64,000 nucleotides of DNA. It comes from Bacillus pumilus (GTDB taxonomy: Bacteria; Bacillota; Bacilli; Bacillales; Bacillaceae). Where the stretch lies: positions 2,213,001 to 2,277,000 of the forward strand of contig NZ_CP101833.1 in assembly GCF_024498355.1 (NCBI RefSeq). Reading direction: 5' to 3'. Under the pieces are notes generated by a model. That model saw only the letters and a program-made list of their open reading frames with translations, searched no databases and was not told the DNA's origin. This document shows, in pieces, positions 8,904-18,326 of this stretch; the first letter of the stretch is position 1; each line of letters opens with the position of its first letter. The position numbers and the translations under genes were made by a program.

Positions 8904-10199
8904 TTACCTTTCTCCCTTGATAAGGTTCGTGTGAGATACTGGCTTTTGACCGTCAGTCTCTTTCATATCCGCTGTTTTTTCTTTTAAATGAATATCTTTC
9001 ACAAAATAATAAATGAGTGTGTGCCCCGCTCCAAGCACTACAAGTGAAGCAGGAATGCCGAGCTCATCACCTAGTAGGGTGACAGACAAAAGAAATAAGA
9101 CTATGGAACAAATACGGCCGGCATTTAAAAATAGCTCTCTGACCACAATATATTCAATTCGGGCTTTTCTTGCATACCTAGCATGACCGATCACATCATA
9201 TGTTAAGGATACATAAGGAACAAGAAGGAGCGGATACCCTATCGCTATGGCCACTGCATACATGAGCAGCGATACATAGGACAAGTGAAAAATAATCAGA
9301 AATAAGGCGCCGTATAAAATAAGCCCGCCAAGCATAATGGCTTTCTTCCGCCATTTTTTCTTAATCAAACGTGTAGCGAAGAAATAAGCAAAAAAGGCAA
9401 CACCTGAATTTACTAAACCAAATGTCCCTAGAGCAAGCTCACTGTTTGTCGCAATAAACACAAAGACACTAATTAAAAAGACAAACACACCTTCACGAAG
9501 CCCTTGAAAAAAGTGAGCCGTTGTAATCTTACGCCAATTCTCGTCCGCATGGCGTTCTTTCCAAATTTGCTTGATCATAAATTTCCCTTTTGACTGCCTT
9601 CTCTTAAGGAAAAAACTCATCACAACCGCTAATGAAAACAAAATAAGCGATAAAGTAAAAATCACTGTATAGCCCGTATCATCTGTTAATTGAGAAATGA
9701 CAATACCCGCGATCAGTGGACCGATCATGCCAGCTGTAGATGTGAGCACCCCTAGAAATCCATTAAAGAAATCTCTTGTCTCAGGCTCTGTGATTTCAAA
9801 AGTGAGCACGTTAAAAGCAAGCCAGTAGAAACCATAGCCGATCCCAAGGACACTTCCTAATAAAACAAGCCGCGCGGCCGCTTGTTCTCCTGCTATTAAA
9901 ACAATTAAGTAAAAAGCGGCTAAGAAGATCACACCAAAACGAAGAACAAACGCCCGATCTATTTTTTTAGCGAGCCGACCAGCGAATAAAAAGGTAATGG
10001 GCTGAAGCACAACAATCGCCAGGTTATAAATCGCAAGATCTGTGAATTTCCCAGACTGTTTCCATAAATACACGTTTACAAACGTATTCGAAAGCGCAAT
10101 GGCAAGTGCGTATAATCCACCAATCGTGAGGAGGAGCAATAAATCTCTTGTGACATCCATGTCCCCGAACATTTTCTTTAATCTGCTCATACATTTCAT
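8904..10199 (-). CDS. yqgE: MFS-type membrane transporter YqgE
   Basis: 431-residue polytopic protein of the major facilitator superfamily with about 11-12 membrane segments and a central cytoplasmic loop (about residues 200-225, rich in Lys/Arg). Substrate unknown; by position and length it matches B. subtilis YqgE. AAAGGAG precedes the first ATG by five bases; a second ATG four codons later (MSRLKK) is also possible. It lies between pbpA and sodA, both same strand, with the sodA terminator between. Confidence 0.85.
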   Translation of the reverse strand: MKCMSRLKKMFGDMDVTRDLLLLLTIGGLYALAIALSNTFVNVYLWKQSGKFTDLAIYNLAIVVLQPITFLFAGRLAKKIDRAFVLRFGVIFLAAFYLIVLIAGEQAAARLVLLGSVLGIGYGFYWLAFNVLTFEITEPETRDFFNGFLGVLTSTAGMIGPLIAGIVISQLTDDTGYTVIFTLSLILFSLAVVMSFFLKRRQSKGKFMIKQIWKERHADENWRKITTAHFFQGLREGVFVFLISVFVFIATNSELALGTFGLVNSGVAFFAYFFATRLIKKKWRKKAIMLGGLILYGALFLIIFHLSYVSLLMYAVAIAIGYPLLLVPYVSLTYDVIGHARYARKARIEYIVVRELFLNAGRICSIVLFLLSVTLLGDELGIPASLVVLGAGHTLIYYFVKDIHLKEKTADMKETDGQKPVSHTNLIKGER

Positions 10200-10265
10200 T
10201 CTCCTTTTCTACACAATAGTCTGTCTCATCAAAAGGCAGATATGTAAAAAAAGGAGGGAAAATAT

Positions 10266-10303
10266 AAAAAGACCCGCTTCTTTTCAGAGCAGGTCTTTTC
10301 GAA
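10266..10303 (-). terminator. sodA terminator
   Basis: Long inverted repeat AAAAGACCTGCT...AGCGGGTCTTTTT immediately after the sodA stop, with a T-run on the minus strand. Confidence 0.75.
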
Positions 10304-10312
10304 TCAAATGAT

Positions 10313-10921
10313 TTATTTAGCTTCGCTGTAAAGGCGAGCTACTTCATCCCAGTTCACAACATTCCAGAAAGCAGAAATGTAATCAGGACGACGGTTTTGG
10401 TAGTTTAGGTAGTAAGCATGCTCCCAAACGTCTAGTCCTAGAATTGGTGTTTTTCCTTCAGTTAAAGGAGAATCTTGGTTTGGCGTGCTTGTGATTTCAA
10501 GTTTGCCATTGTTCACAACAAGCCATGCCCAACCAGAACCAAAGCGCCCTGCAGCTGCTGCAGCGAAATCAGATTTGAATTTTTCAAACCCGCCTAATTC
10601 TTTTTCGATTGCATCTGCAAGTTCACCAGTTGGTGCGCCGCCACCGTTTGGTGAAAGAAGCGTCCAGAATAATGAGTGGTTAGCATGTCCTCCGCCGTTG
10701 TTACGTACAGCTGTACGAATGTTTTCAGGCACAGAGTTTAGGTTAGCCACTAGCTCATCGATTGATTGATCTTCAAGAGCTGATACACCTTCGATTGCTT
10801 TGTTTAAGTTTGTTACGTAAGTGTTATGGTGTTTTGTGTGGTGAATCGTCATTGTTTCCTTGTCGATATGTGGTTCTAATGCATCGTAAGCATATGGTAA
10901 TTCTGGAAGTTTAAAAGCCAT
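10313..10921 (-). CDS. sodA: superoxide dismutase (Mn type)
   Basis: 202 residues, the usual length. Converts superoxide to oxygen and peroxide in the cytosol. Metal ligands are visible as H27 (in TIHHTKHH), H81 (HANHSLFW), D163 and H167 ([10 protein letters not shown]). The sequence type is that of Bacillus manganese SodA; metal specificity is by family knowledge. AAGGAGG precedes ATG by eight bases. A promoter, TTGAAA-N17-TACTCT, lies at 10997-11025. Confidence 0.97.
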   Translation of the reverse strand: MAFKLPELPYAYDALEPHIDKETMTIHHTKHHNTYVTNLNKAIEGVSALEDQSIDELVANLNSVPENIRTAVRNNGGGHANHSLFWTLLSPNGGGAPTGELADAIEKELGGFEKFKSDFAAAAAGRFGSGWAWLVVNNGKLEITSTPNQDSPLTEGKTPILGLDVWEHAYYLNYQNRRPDYISAFWNVVNWDEVARLYSEAK

Positions 10922-10996
10922 GGTAAAATTCCTCCTTAGAAATGTATGTACTGAAATGCTTCCTTAGTTAGTAAGTAAGCAATTCACCCTACTCAA

Positions 10997-11025
10997 AGAG
11001 TATCAAAAGAAACGGCTTGTTTCAA
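10997..11025 (-). promoter_or_regulatory. candidate SigA promoter of sodA
   Basis: On the minus strand TTGAAA (11025-11020), 17-base spacer, then TACTCT (11002-10997) with a TGn extension, about 75 bases before the sodA start. Confidence 0.55.
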
Positions 11026-11108
11026 CGTTATTGCTCATGATCTGAAACATTTCAGTGTTTATTGTGTATTTAGCCCTTTAGAAAAAGTTTTAAACACCAT
11101 TTCTCGAT

Positions 11109-11594
11109 TTAGCGAAGCACATAAAATAAAAAGATTCCAAGCATCAGTGCTTGAATCAATCCTTTGGCAAACACACCCGATACAAACCCAATTAATGAGC
11201 CTAACCCTACTTTCACACTTGTCTTCATATCTTTTTGATGAACGAGAAGCTCTGCAATGACACTTCCTATAAATGGACCAATGATAATGCCTGCAATGGG
11301 AATGACAAAAGGACCGATTAATAACCCAATGGTGCTTCCCCAAATGGCTGCCCGGCTGCCGCCAAAACGCTTCACTCCAATGAGGTTTGAGACATAATCT
11401 GCCGCAAATAATACGGCTGTAAACATGGCTTGAATGAGCCAAAACGTCAGCGTAAGCGGCTCGAAGGTGAAAAAGAAACCATATAGAATAAATCCAAGAA
11501 CCATAAAAACAACACTAGGAATAATTGGATAGACAAGTCCAACAAACGCAATGATAAATGCACAGCCAATCAGAATCCAATACAGCACGTCCAA
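11109..11594 (-). CDS. yqgC: DUF456-type membrane protein YqgC
   Basis: 161 residues, almost wholly hydrophobic, with about four to five membrane segments and a glycine-rich motif ([27 protein letters not shown]) characteristic of DUF456. Function unknown. TTG at 11592-11594 follows AAGGAGG by ten bases; a GTG two codons later is a weaker option. Position next to sodA is conserved with B. subtilis. A divergent gene, yqgB, begins 144 bases upstream. Confidence 0.85.
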   Translation of the reverse strand: MDVLYWILIGCAFIIAFVGLVYPIIPSVVFMVLGFILYGFFFTFEPLTLTFWLIQAMFTAVLFAADYVSNLIGVKRFGGSRAAIWGSTIGLLIGPFVIPIAGIIIGPFIGSVIAELLVHQKDMKTSVKVGLGSLIGFVSGVFAKGLIQALMLGIFLFYVLR

Positions 11595-11737
11595 GTCACT
11601 GCCGCCTCCTTTTTATATGCTGTTTACATTATGCCTCATTCCTTCTATCTTAACCAGCTATGAAGGCCGTACTTGTACTAGATGGATAGACATTGATACA
11701 ATGTGAGAAATAGAAAAGAATGTAGGAAGTGAATCGG

Positions 11738-12511
11738 TTGAACGTATTTAGTCTATTATTAAAAGGAATTTACTCACCAAAAGATGTTGCCAGAGCACGG
11801 TTTACAGGGATTGGAAAAGCGATTTTGTTCATTTTTATCCTTTCGATCATCGCAGCTGTTCCTCAGGGTTATCATATGAGTCAGGATATTTCGAATGCGA
11901 TGTCAGGATTTCAGCATGTGATCAAAAAGGATTTACCCGACTTTTCAATCGAAAAAGGAACGCTTCAAGCTGATCAAAGTGCACCGATAGAGAAAGAAGA
12001 GAACGGCATCACGATCATCTTTGACCCTGCTGAAAAAATAAAAACAAGTGAGCTTGAAACAAAACAAACGGCTATTGCTTTATTAAAAGAAAAAGCAGTG
12101 ATTGCCATTGATGGACAAATGACAGATATCCCATACCAGCTCCTTGGCGGGACGCTCACAAAAGATGAACTCGCTCGCGTCATAAACCAGAATCAAGCGA
12201 TCATTATCCCAGTCATTTGTGTGCTGCTGTATCTATCAACTGCGGCTCTCATGTTCATCAGCGCGACATTCCTTGCAATGCTTGGTACATTTATTAAACG
12301 GATGCAGCAAAAAGAGCTTTCCTTCCAAATGCTGTGGAAGCTCTCAGCCTATTCACTCACGTTAACGACGGTCTTTTTCGCCATTATGAGTGCGTTAAAC
12401 ACCCCAGTTGCAAACTCATTTTTATTAAATTGGGTCATTAACTTCATCTTCTTATATCTTGTCGTCAAAGAGATACCCGCTAAAAATAAACCACTTGTCA
12501 AAAGTAAATGA
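11738..12511 (+). CDS. yqgB: DUF1189 membrane protein YqgB
   Basis: 257-residue protein (257 codons plus stop). The N-terminal cytoplasmic motif GIYSPKDVARARFTGIGK is typical of DUF1189. A first membrane segment spans about residues 27-45, followed by a large extracytoplasmic domain (about 46-155) and a C-terminal cluster of about three membrane segments. Function unknown. I chose TTG at 11738 since AGGAAGTGA precedes it at five bases; an in-frame GTG at 11729 lies inside that site. It is followed by a strong terminator. Confidence 0.8.
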   Translation: MNVFSLLLKGIYSPKDVARARFTGIGKAILFIFILSIIAAVPQGYHMSQDISNAMSGFQHVIKKDLPDFSIEKGTLQADQSAPIEKEENGITIIFDPAEKIKTSELETKQTAIALLKEKAVIAIDGQMTDIPYQLLGGTLTKDELARVINQNQAIIIPVICVLLYLSTAALMFISATFLAMLGTFIKRMQQKELSFQMLWKLSAYSLTLTTVFFAIMSALNTPVANSFLLNWVINFIFLYLVVKEIPAKNKPLVKSK

Positions 12512-12541
12512 GTAGTTACAACAAGGGTTTGTCTACACGCT

Positions 12542-12573
12542 GAAAGCTCCCCCGACTTGGAGGAGCTTTTTAT
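12542..12573. terminator. terminator after yqgB
   Basis: AAAGCTCC / GGAGGAGCTTTTT stem with a T-run on the plus strand; it faces the convergent acetyltransferase gene and may serve it as well. Confidence 0.75.
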
Positions 12574-12586
12574 GTATGTTCATGCT

Positions 12587-13132
12587 CTATGCCTCATCTG
12601 GATGGATGATCGCAAACAAATAGTGATCCTCCCACACGCCATTAATCTTTACTTTTTTACGATTGAGTCCCTCATTTTCAAAACCTGTCTTTTCAAGCAC
12701 ACGAATGGAACCAATGTTATCCGGCTTTACTCCAGCCTCAATACGATGGAGGTGCAGTTCATAAAAGGCATAATCAATGATCAAACGAATGGCCTCTGTC
12801 ATATATCCCTTCCCGCCTTGATTTTGATCGAGAACATATCCAAGCATGGCCCCTTCAATAGGTCCTCTTTCGACAGAACTTAGTGAGATCGTTCCGACTA
12901 AGGCATCTGTTTCATTTAAGAAAATACCATGCATGTAAGCTTCATCTTGTGCACATCGTTGCATACTGCGCTGAATCCGTTCAATTTGACGAGATAACCC
13001 GAAAAAATCATCTTTGACCAAAGGTGTAAATTGCTGAAAATATGCGCGATTTTCGAGTTCAAGTGTTAATAGTGATTCTGCATCATTTTCTGTTAGCGTT
13101 CTCACATATATATGCTGACCTATTTTCTTCAT
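12587..13132 (-). CDS. GNAT N-acetyltransferase of the RimJ/RimL type
   Basis: 181 residues. Likely transfers acetyl from acetyl-CoA to a protein N-terminus or small molecule; the substrate is unknown. RimJ/RimL/YdaF-like features are the N-terminal RTLTENDAESLLTLE, the acetyl-CoA loop region DQNQGGKGYMTEAI (about residues 111-124), and the motif AGVKPDNIGSIRVLEKTGF with NxxSxxxxxKxGF spacing near 138-156. ATG at 13130-13132 follows GGGGGAG; an upstream in-frame extension of 28 codons lacks a site. In B. subtilis this place between yqgB and yqfZ holds yqgA, so the gene is accessory relative to that strain. Confidence 0.85.
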   Translation of the reverse strand: MKKIGQHIYVRTLTENDAESLLTLELENRAYFQQFTPLVKDDFFGLSRQIERIQRSMQRCAQDEAYMHGIFLNETDALVGTISLSSVERGPIEGAMLGYVLDQNQGGKGYMTEAIRLIIDYAFYELHLHRIEAGVKPDNIGSIRVLEKTGFENEGLNRKKVKINGVWEDHYLFAIIHPDEA

Positions 13133-13370
13133 AAACTCTCCCCCTTCTTTTATTTTATCATAATGGCCATATGAGAAAGCGCACCTATTCATCATGTGGC
13201 ACTTCAGCTCAAACAAAATTCACAAACCCACACTAACTACCCCAGTGGTTTTCATTACAAGACTTACTAGAACTAACTAGAACCACCCTTTCCAGCTTTT
13301 CTCCTCTTTTTGGTTCTATCATTTCAGGACATGCATACACTGAAGTAAACTCTTAAAAGCGGTGAGTGAA

Positions 13371-13673
13371 ATGCGGCGTATTATTTTTTTACTAATCAGT
13401 TTGTTTGTTCTCTTTATTATTTTTTTTGATTTAAAAAATGGCACCATCCCTGTTGAGGATGCTCCAGCTGTCCCTGCAAATGCCTTTCAACAAGCTGAGA
13501 AAAAAGCATATAAGAACGTCACTGTGAAACAAGGTGAAACCGTCGTCTCCATCGTCCATACAAGCAAGCCACTTGATGAAGTCATTGAAGATTTTGAAGA
13601 GCTGAATCAAGGCGTCAAAGCAAATGAAATTCGGGCAGGCAGCACATATAAGTTTCCGGTGTATAAGAGATAA
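13371..13673 (+). CDS. yqfZ: LysM-domain protein YqfZ
   Basis: 100 residues: an N-terminal membrane anchor (about residues 3-22) and a C-terminal LysM-like domain (about 48-98, VTVKQGETVVSIVHTS... and AGSTYKFPVY) expected to bind peptidoglycan on the outer face. Length equals that of B. subtilis YqfZ (99). ATG at 13371 follows GGTGA by five bases; the GTG nine bases upstream overlaps that site. Function unknown; it immediately precedes ispG as in B. subtilis. Confidence 0.8.
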   Translation: MRRIIFLLISLFVLFIIFFDLKNGTIPVEDAPAVPANAFQQAEKKAYKNVTVKQGETVVSIVHTSKPLDEVIEDFEELNQGVKANEIRAGSTYKFPVYKR

Positions 13674-13685
13674 AACGTTAATTCC

Positions 13686-13715
13686 TTGTCATTCATACAA
13701 AGAGACTGTTACAAT
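13686..13715 (+). promoter_or_regulatory. candidate SigA promoter of ispG
   Basis: TTGTCA (13686-13691), 18-base spacer, TACAAT (13710-13715) preceded by TGn, 64 bases before the ispG start. Confidence 0.5.
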
Positions 13716-13778
13716 ATGAAATGTAAAACACGTCGTACATGACAAATGATTGCGTGTACACTAAGGAGCGATTGACAA

Positions 13779-14894
13779 GTGAGTGAAGTCACACATCGTA
13801 CTAAAACGCGTCCCGTCAAAGTGGGACCTTTAACTATAGGTGGAAATAATGAGGTTGTCATTCAAAGTATGGCAACAACCAAAACACATGATGTCGAAGC
13901 GACAGTAGCTGAAATTAAACGTTTAGAAGAAGCAGGCTGTCAAATCGTGCGTGTCGCATGCCCTGATGAGCGTGCAGCAAATGCGATTGCGGATATTAAA
14001 AAACAAATTAACATCCCGCTTGTTGTCGATATACATTTTGACTACAAACTTGCACTGAAAGCCATTGAAGCAGGTGCAGACAAAATCCGCATCAACCCAG
14101 GAAACATCGGCAGACGAGAAAAAGTCGAAGCTGTTGTGAAAGCAGCAAAAGAAAAAGGCATTCCAATCCGTATTGGGGTAAACGCCGGTTCATTAGAGAA
14201 AAAAATTCTTGATAAATACGGCTACCCAACAGCAGATGGCATGGTCGAAAGTGCACTGCATCACATTAAAATTCTAGAAGACCTAGACTTTCATGACATT
14301 ATTGTCAGTATGAAAGCATCTGATGTTAACCTTGCAATTGAGGCGTACGAAAAAGCGGCAAAAGCCTTTGATTATCCTCTTCACCTTGGGATTACAGAAT
14401 CAGGTACGTTATTTGCAGGTACAGTCAAAAGTGCAGCTGGACTTGGCGCTATCTTGAATATGGGGATTGGTAACACACTCCGCATCTCATTAAGTGCTGA
14501 CCCAGTTGAAGAAGTAAAAGTAGCACGTGAATTGTTGAAATCATTTGGTCTTGCATCAAATGCAGCAACACTGATCTCCTGCCCAACTTGTGGCCGAATT
14601 GAAATTGATCTCATTAGCATTGCAAATGAAGTCGAAGAATATATTTCTACAATTAAAGCACCGATTAAAGTGGCTGTTCTCGGCTGCGCTGTAAACGGTC
14701 CAGGTGAAGCACGTGAGGCTGACATCGGAATCGCAGGCGCTAGAGGCGAAGGCCTATTGTTCCGTAAAGGTGAAATTGTGCGTAAAGTACCAGAAGAAAC
14801 AATGGTCGAAGAGCTGAAAAAAGAAATCGATAAAATCGCTGAAGAACACTATGCGAAAATGGAAGCTGAAAAAGAAAAACAAGCGAACGCATAG
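13779..14894 (+). CDS. ispG: 4-hydroxy-3-methylbut-2-enyl diphosphate synthase
   Basis: 371 residues. Penultimate enzyme of the non-mevalonate isoprenoid pathway, converting methylerythritol cyclodiphosphate to HMBPP. The 4Fe-4S ligands C268, C271 (ISCPTCGR) and C303 ([10 protein letters not shown]) plus E310 are all present; the N-terminal TIM-barrel part carries [10 protein letters not shown] and [11 protein letters not shown] start after AAGGAG at ten bases. The next pathway enzyme, ispH, lies 9 kb downstream in this window. Confidence 0.97.
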   Translation: MSEVTHRTKTRPVKVGPLTIGGNNEVVIQSMATTKTHDVEATVAEIKRLEEAGCQIVRVACPDERAANAIADIKKQINIPLVVDIHFDYKLALKAIEAGADKIRINPGNIGRREKVEAVVKAAKEKGIPIRIGVNAGSLEKKILDKYGYPTADGMVESALHHIKILEDLDFHDIIVSMKASDVNLAIEAYEKAAKAFDYPLHLGITESGTLFAGTVKSAAGLGAILNMGIGNTLRISLSADPVEEVKVARELLKSFGLASNAATLISCPTCGRIEIDLISIANEVEEYISTIKAPIKVAVLGCAVNGPGEAREADIGIAGARGEGLLFRKGEIVRKVPEETMVEELKKEIDKIAEEHYAKMEAEKEKQANA

Positions 14895-14895
14895 C

Positions 14896-14927
14896 AAAAA
14901 CGCCTGACGTCACTGTCAGGCGTTTTT
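14896..14927. terminator. bidirectional terminator ispG / yqfX
   Basis: Perfect 13-base stem AAAAACGCCTGAC / GTCAGGCGTTTTT with a six-base loop, between the convergent ispG and yqfX stops. Confidence 0.85.
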
Positions 14928-14936
14928 CTGTTCTTG

Positions 14937-15299
14937 TTAAAAGAACGGGGTGATAAATATGCCAAGGATGACGGAAACAATTCCGATCCCGATTGACCAC
15001 GCGCCAAGCGCATGTGCTCCTTTTCTTCTTGCAATATAACCAACGACGATTGCCGCTACCCCTAATAGCACCGGCAAGACAAATAATGAGATAATCGCAA
15101 TCGCGAGTGCTGTATAGCCTATCCCCTTACTGCCTGAATCGTCACCTACATGGTCACGTTCTCGTCTGTCTTCTCGATCTCTTGATGCCTGATATGGCTC
15201 TGCTATTTCAGCAGCTGTTTCCTCTAAATAGCCATCATCATTACTAAAGTGTGTGTCGATTTCACGATCATTTCTTCTGAAATCCTCGTCTCTTTCCAT
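14937..15299 (-). CDS. yqfX: small membrane protein YqfX
   Basis: 120 residues. The first half is very hydrophilic and charged (Asp/Glu/Arg, about residues 1-55). The second half has two hydrophobic segments (about 60-85 and 97-119) separated by ARRKGAHALG, like DUF4190-type small membrane proteins. Function unknown. ATG at 15297-15299 follows AAGGGGG by about eight bases; longer frames upstream have no site. Position after ispG agrees with B. subtilis YqfX. Confidence 0.8.
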   Translation of the reverse strand: MERDEDFRRNDREIDTHFSNDDGYLEETAAEIAEPYQASRDREDRRERDHVGDDSGSKGIGYTALAIAIISLFVLPVLLGVAAIVVGYIARRKGAHALGAWSIGIGIVSVILGIFITPFF

Positions 15300-15438
15300 G
15301 ATCAATTCCCCCTTGTGGTTAATAGAAAGGAGCTTTTTTAGTATGAGCAAAAATGTCTGTTTCATGTTTGCTAAAACTTGCTGGAATTGTGAATTGATTA
15401 TGTTACACTTTAAGAGTATAAATATGAGGAGTGTGGGC

Positions 15439-16017
15439 ATGTTACGTTTAGGAATTGATATTGATGGCACAGTGACGGCGCAGGACACCTTTGTTCCCTA
15501 CTTAAATGAGTCGTTTCAATGTGCCATTACACTAGATGATATGACAGAATATGATTTGACGAAGCTCTTAAAGATTTCAAATGAAGAATTTTGGGGCTGG
15601 ATGGATCAGCATGAGCCTCTTATTTATAAACAGGCGAAGCCTGCTGAGGGTGCAAAAGAGATCCTCGATCAAATGAAACATCACCACAAACTGATTTATA
15701 TCACAGCAAGAAGGCAGCATCACACAGATGTCACCTACACGTGGTTTCAAGAAAATCACGTGCACTATGATGACATTGAGCTAGTTGGCGGTCATCACAA
15801 GCTGGAAGCTGTTCAAAAGCACAAGATTGATGTGTTTTTCGAGGATCATCATGGCAATGCCACAATGATTGCAAAAGAGGCTGACATTCCGGTCATTCTT
15901 TTTAACTCACCTTATAATCAAATGCCAATTGACGATAGAATCATTCGCGTCAATAACTGGAAAGAAGCGTCTCAATGGATTAAACAATACGAACAGCGTC
16001 TGCAAACTGCTTATTAA
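15439..16017 (+). CDS. yqfW: putative HAD-superfamily nucleotidase YqfW
   Basis: 192 residues. The N-terminal DIDGT motif (D7, D9) is the nucleophile/acid pair of haloacid-dehalogenase phosphatases; a second motif IYITARRQ (about 97-104) supplies the Thr, and DVFFEDHHGNA near 133-143 supplies the acidic metal site. It belongs to the 5'(3')-deoxyribonucleotidase-like subgroup, so nucleotide dephosphorylation is likely but unproved. ATG at 15439 follows GAGGAGTG. Its stop codon overlaps the convergent ROK gene by four bases. Confidence 0.82.
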   Translation: MLRLGIDIDGTVTAQDTFVPYLNESFQCAITLDDMTEYDLTKLLKISNEEFWGWMDQHEPLIYKQAKPAEGAKEILDQMKHHHKLIYITARRQHHTDVTYTWFQENHVHYDDIELVGGHHKLEAVQKHKIDVFFEDHHGNATMIAKEADIPVILFNSPYNQMPIDDRIIRVNNWKEASQWIKQYEQRLQTAY

Positions 16018-16919
16018 TGTAGTGTATCAAGATGTCCTTCTTTCATTAAAAAATGGTACAGTGCCCCCTTCATGCCAGCCTGATTCAAATAGTAGCATGC
16101 TTCCAGCTTCACCTGAATGTTCTTCCAGGCATGCAGTGTATGTAAATGTTTCTCAATGCTTGGAATCAAATCCGGCCTTGCACTCACCCCGCCGCCAATG
16201 AGAATTTTCTCTGGATTGAGGACAGTTGCTACATTGTAAATACCAATGGCTATTCGTTTGTACCACTGATCCACCAGCTTCTCAATAGACGGATCATGCT
16301 TTGCCTTATCAAATATCGCTTGACCGTCTATTTGTTTACTTTGCGAAATTCCTTGCTTTTCTTTATAGCTTCGAATTAATCCAGCCGTTGAAGCACTGCT
16401 GTTGAGTGTCGTAAACTGGCCGCTTTCTGTTTCTGTCAGCATCATGCCAAATTCACCGCCGCGAAAGAAGGCCCCGCGAACAAGCTGACCTCCAGCAAAA
16501 ATACCGCCGCCAACACCTGTACCAATCGTCATACAAATAAAGCTGTCACAATCTATCGCATGACCACTATATTTTTCTGCCAGGGCTGCGCAGTTCGCAT
16601 CATTTTCCACTTCGACACGAAGAGATGTTTTTTCTTCTAAGAGCGTTTTTACATTTTGACCATTTAAGGCAATGATTGCTCCTGCAAATTCCGTAAAACC
16701 CGTTTGACTGTCCACAAACCCTGGAAGACTGATGGCGATTCCGCTGACATCTCGAGCCTTTTTATATTGCTTGACCACGTCCTCCATTGCCTCTAAAAAC
16801 GGTTCAAGCTGCCAGCAATTCGTTTCATAGTCACCGCCAGTGATCAGCTCCCCATCCTCATCCATTAAACCATGTTTTGTTCTCGTTCCGCCTGCATCGA
16901 ACACGACATAATATGCCAC
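16014..16919 (-). CDS. ROK-family sugar kinase lacking the usual zinc motif
   Basis: 301 residues. The phosphate-binding motif FDAGGTRTKHG lies at residues 6-16, and the second ATP-binding motif is MTIGTGVGGGIF (about 130-141). The catalytic acid is in the END (VENDANCAALAE) motif. The ROK zinc-binding signature CxCGxxGCxE is absent: the region after GGEFG reads MMLTETESGQFTTLN. That resembles BglK-like beta-glucoside or N-acetylmannosamine-type kinases more than GlcK. Cytosolic sugar kinase activity is likely, substrate unknown. GTG at 16917-16919 follows GGGAGGGG. It sits between yqfW and zur, a place without such a gene in B. subtilis 168 as I recall it. Confidence 0.85.
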   Translation of the reverse strand: MAYYVVFDAGGTRTKHGLMDEDGELITGGDYETNCWQLEPFLEAMEDVVKQYKKARDVSGIAISLPGFVDSQTGFTEFAGAIIALNGQNVKTLLEEKTSLRVEVENDANCAALAEKYSGHAIDCDSFICMTIGTGVGGGIFAGGQLVRGAFFRGGEFGMMLTETESGQFTTLNSSASTAGLIRSYKEKQGISQSKQIDGQAIFDKAKHDPSIEKLVDQWYKRIAIGIYNVATVLNPEKILIGGGVSARPDLIPSIEKHLHTLHAWKNIQVKLEACYYLNQAGMKGALYHFLMKEGHLDTLH

Positions 16920-17032
16920 TTTTGACCCCTCCCTATATTCCAAAAGACTCAAGATTGCTTGAGCGTATGACCTGCCTGATCTCATTCTAATGAAGCAGCT
17001 GACCTTTGTAAAACGTTTTCAAAAAGACAAAC

Positions 17033-17060
17033 AAAAAAGCCAGCTTCGCGGCTGGCTTTT
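17033..17060. terminator. terminator after zur
   Basis: Stem AAAAAGCCAGC / GCTGGCTTTTT with a TTCGC-type loop; T-run on the minus strand. It abuts the zur stop codon. Confidence 0.85.
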
Positions 17061-17488
17061 TACGAGTGAACTTCCTTCGGTTCGCAGGAAGGACACGTAC
17101 CGTATATTTCAAATTTATGTCCGCTAATGTGATAATTCTCTAGATCGGCTTCAAGCTTGTCCATAGGACACGCATCGATCTCCTTTGTTTTACCGCATGC
17201 AAGACAAATAAAGTGGTGATGATGATGGGAAAATGAACATTTAAAACGGAATAGCTTCTCCCCTGACAATTCCGTTGTCTCTAATATCCCAAGGTCTTCA
17301 TATAAGGAAAGGTTTCGATAAATCGTATCGAAGCTAAGACCCGGGTAGTCTTCACTTAATGACGTTAACACATTTTTAGCTGTTAGGTATTTGTCAGAAT
17401 CAGAAAACAATTGAAGCATATCTTCACGTTTGCTTGTATATTTGTAGCCTTTTTCCTTTAATAAATCAAGCGCTTCTTGTACGTTCAT
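17060..17488 (-). CDS. zur: zinc uptake regulator Zur (Fur family)
   Basis: 142 residues. Represses zinc-uptake and zinc-sparing genes when zinc is plentiful. N-terminal winged-helix DNA-binding domain (about residues 1-75, with [16 protein letters not shown]), then a metal-sensing dimerisation domain. The structural zinc site is visible as C95, C98, C132, C135, and the sensory site as the HHHHH cluster (88-92). Very similar to B. subtilis Zur (145). ATG at 17486-17488 follows AAGGGGG. It overlaps the preceding permease gene by 23 bases, making it the third gene of a znuC-znuB-zur operon and so probably autoregulated. Confidence 0.95.
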   Translation of the reverse strand: MNVQEALDLLKEKGYKYTSKREDMLQLFSDSDKYLTAKNVLTSLSEDYPGLSFDTIYRNLSLYEDLGILETTELSGEKLFRFKCSFSHHHHHFICLACGKTKEIDACPMDKLEADLENYHISGHKFEIYGTCPSCEPKEVHS

Positions 17489-18326
17489 GATGATTCCCCC
17501 TTCTGAATTTTCCAATACTAATACATCCGATTAAAATCAAAATGGACAGCATCACAATGGTTCCGCCCGGCGCTAAATCAAGATAATAGCTTAAGATCAA
17601 TCCGATCATGACAGACAATTCACCGAACAAGATCGAAAGGAAAATCGCCTGTTTAAACCCTTTGGCAATCCGAATACTTGCCGCAACAGGCAGCGTCATG
17701 AGCGCGGACACAAGCAGTGTACCTACGATACGCATCGATGCCGCAATGACGAGTGCAACGACTAAGATAAAAATAAAATGAATCCATTTTGCTGAAATAC
17801 CAGAAGCCTTTGCATGCTCTTCATCAAAAGAAAGCAAAAACAATTCTTTATATAAAAGCACAACAACTAACACAACAACGAGTGAGATCCCAACAATAAT
17901 CCAAAGATCCAGTCTCGAAACCGCACTGACACTTCCGAACAGATAACTAAACAAATCTGTATTAAAGCCATTCGCTAGTGAAATGAAAATGACAGAAATC
18001 CCAATACCACCTGATAAGATAATTGGAATCGCCAGTTCCTGATAATGCTTATATACAGATCGCAGACGTTCAATAAACAATGAGCCGGCGACAGAAAAAG
18101 CCATCCCTAAGTACAGCGGGCTAACCCCTGTCAGCAGTCCAAACTTTTTATCAAGGAATAGACTCGCTGCAATCCCCGCAAGTGACACGTGACTGAGGGC
18201 ATCTGCAATAAGTGAAAGCCTTCTCACGACAATAAATACACCAAGTAAGGGCGCAATAAAACCGATCAGCATTCCTGCAATAAATGCATTTTGTAAAAAT
18301 TCATAATGAAAAAATGGAAATAGCAT
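17466..18326 (-). CDS. znuB: zinc ABC transporter permease (ABC-3 family)
   Basis: 286 residues with about eight or nine membrane segments, of the metal-transport ABC-3 family (ZnuB/AdcB/MntB type). The conserved loop with [18 protein letters not shown] (about 37-54) and [10 protein letters not shown] near 226-235 are characteristic. Zinc as substrate is inferred from operon fusion with zur and the candidate Zur box upstream. The start overlaps the znuC stop by one base, and the end overlaps zur by 23 bases. The matching solute-binding protein is not in this window. The gene symbol is functional rather than orthology based. Confidence 0.85.
   Translation of the reverse strand: MLFPFFHYEFLQNAFIAGMLIGFIAPLLGVFIVVRRLSLIADALSHVSLAGIAASLFLDKKFGLLTGVSPLYLGMAFSVAGSLFIERLRSVYKHYQELAIPIILSGGIGISVIFISLANGFNTDLFSYLFGSVSAVSRLDLWIIVGISLVVVLVVVLLYKELFLLSFDEEHAKASGISAKWIHFIFILVVALVIAASMRIVGTLLVSALMTLPVAASIRIAKGFKQAIFLSILFGELSVMIGLILSYYLDLAPGGTIVMLSILILIGCISIGKFRRGNHHERTRSA

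Noticed and set aside
11059..11442. 127-codon frame overlapping yqgC on the same strand
   Set aside because: Composition is that of an out-of-frame reading of a membrane gene (many His, Cys, Trp); yqgC is the conserved frame.
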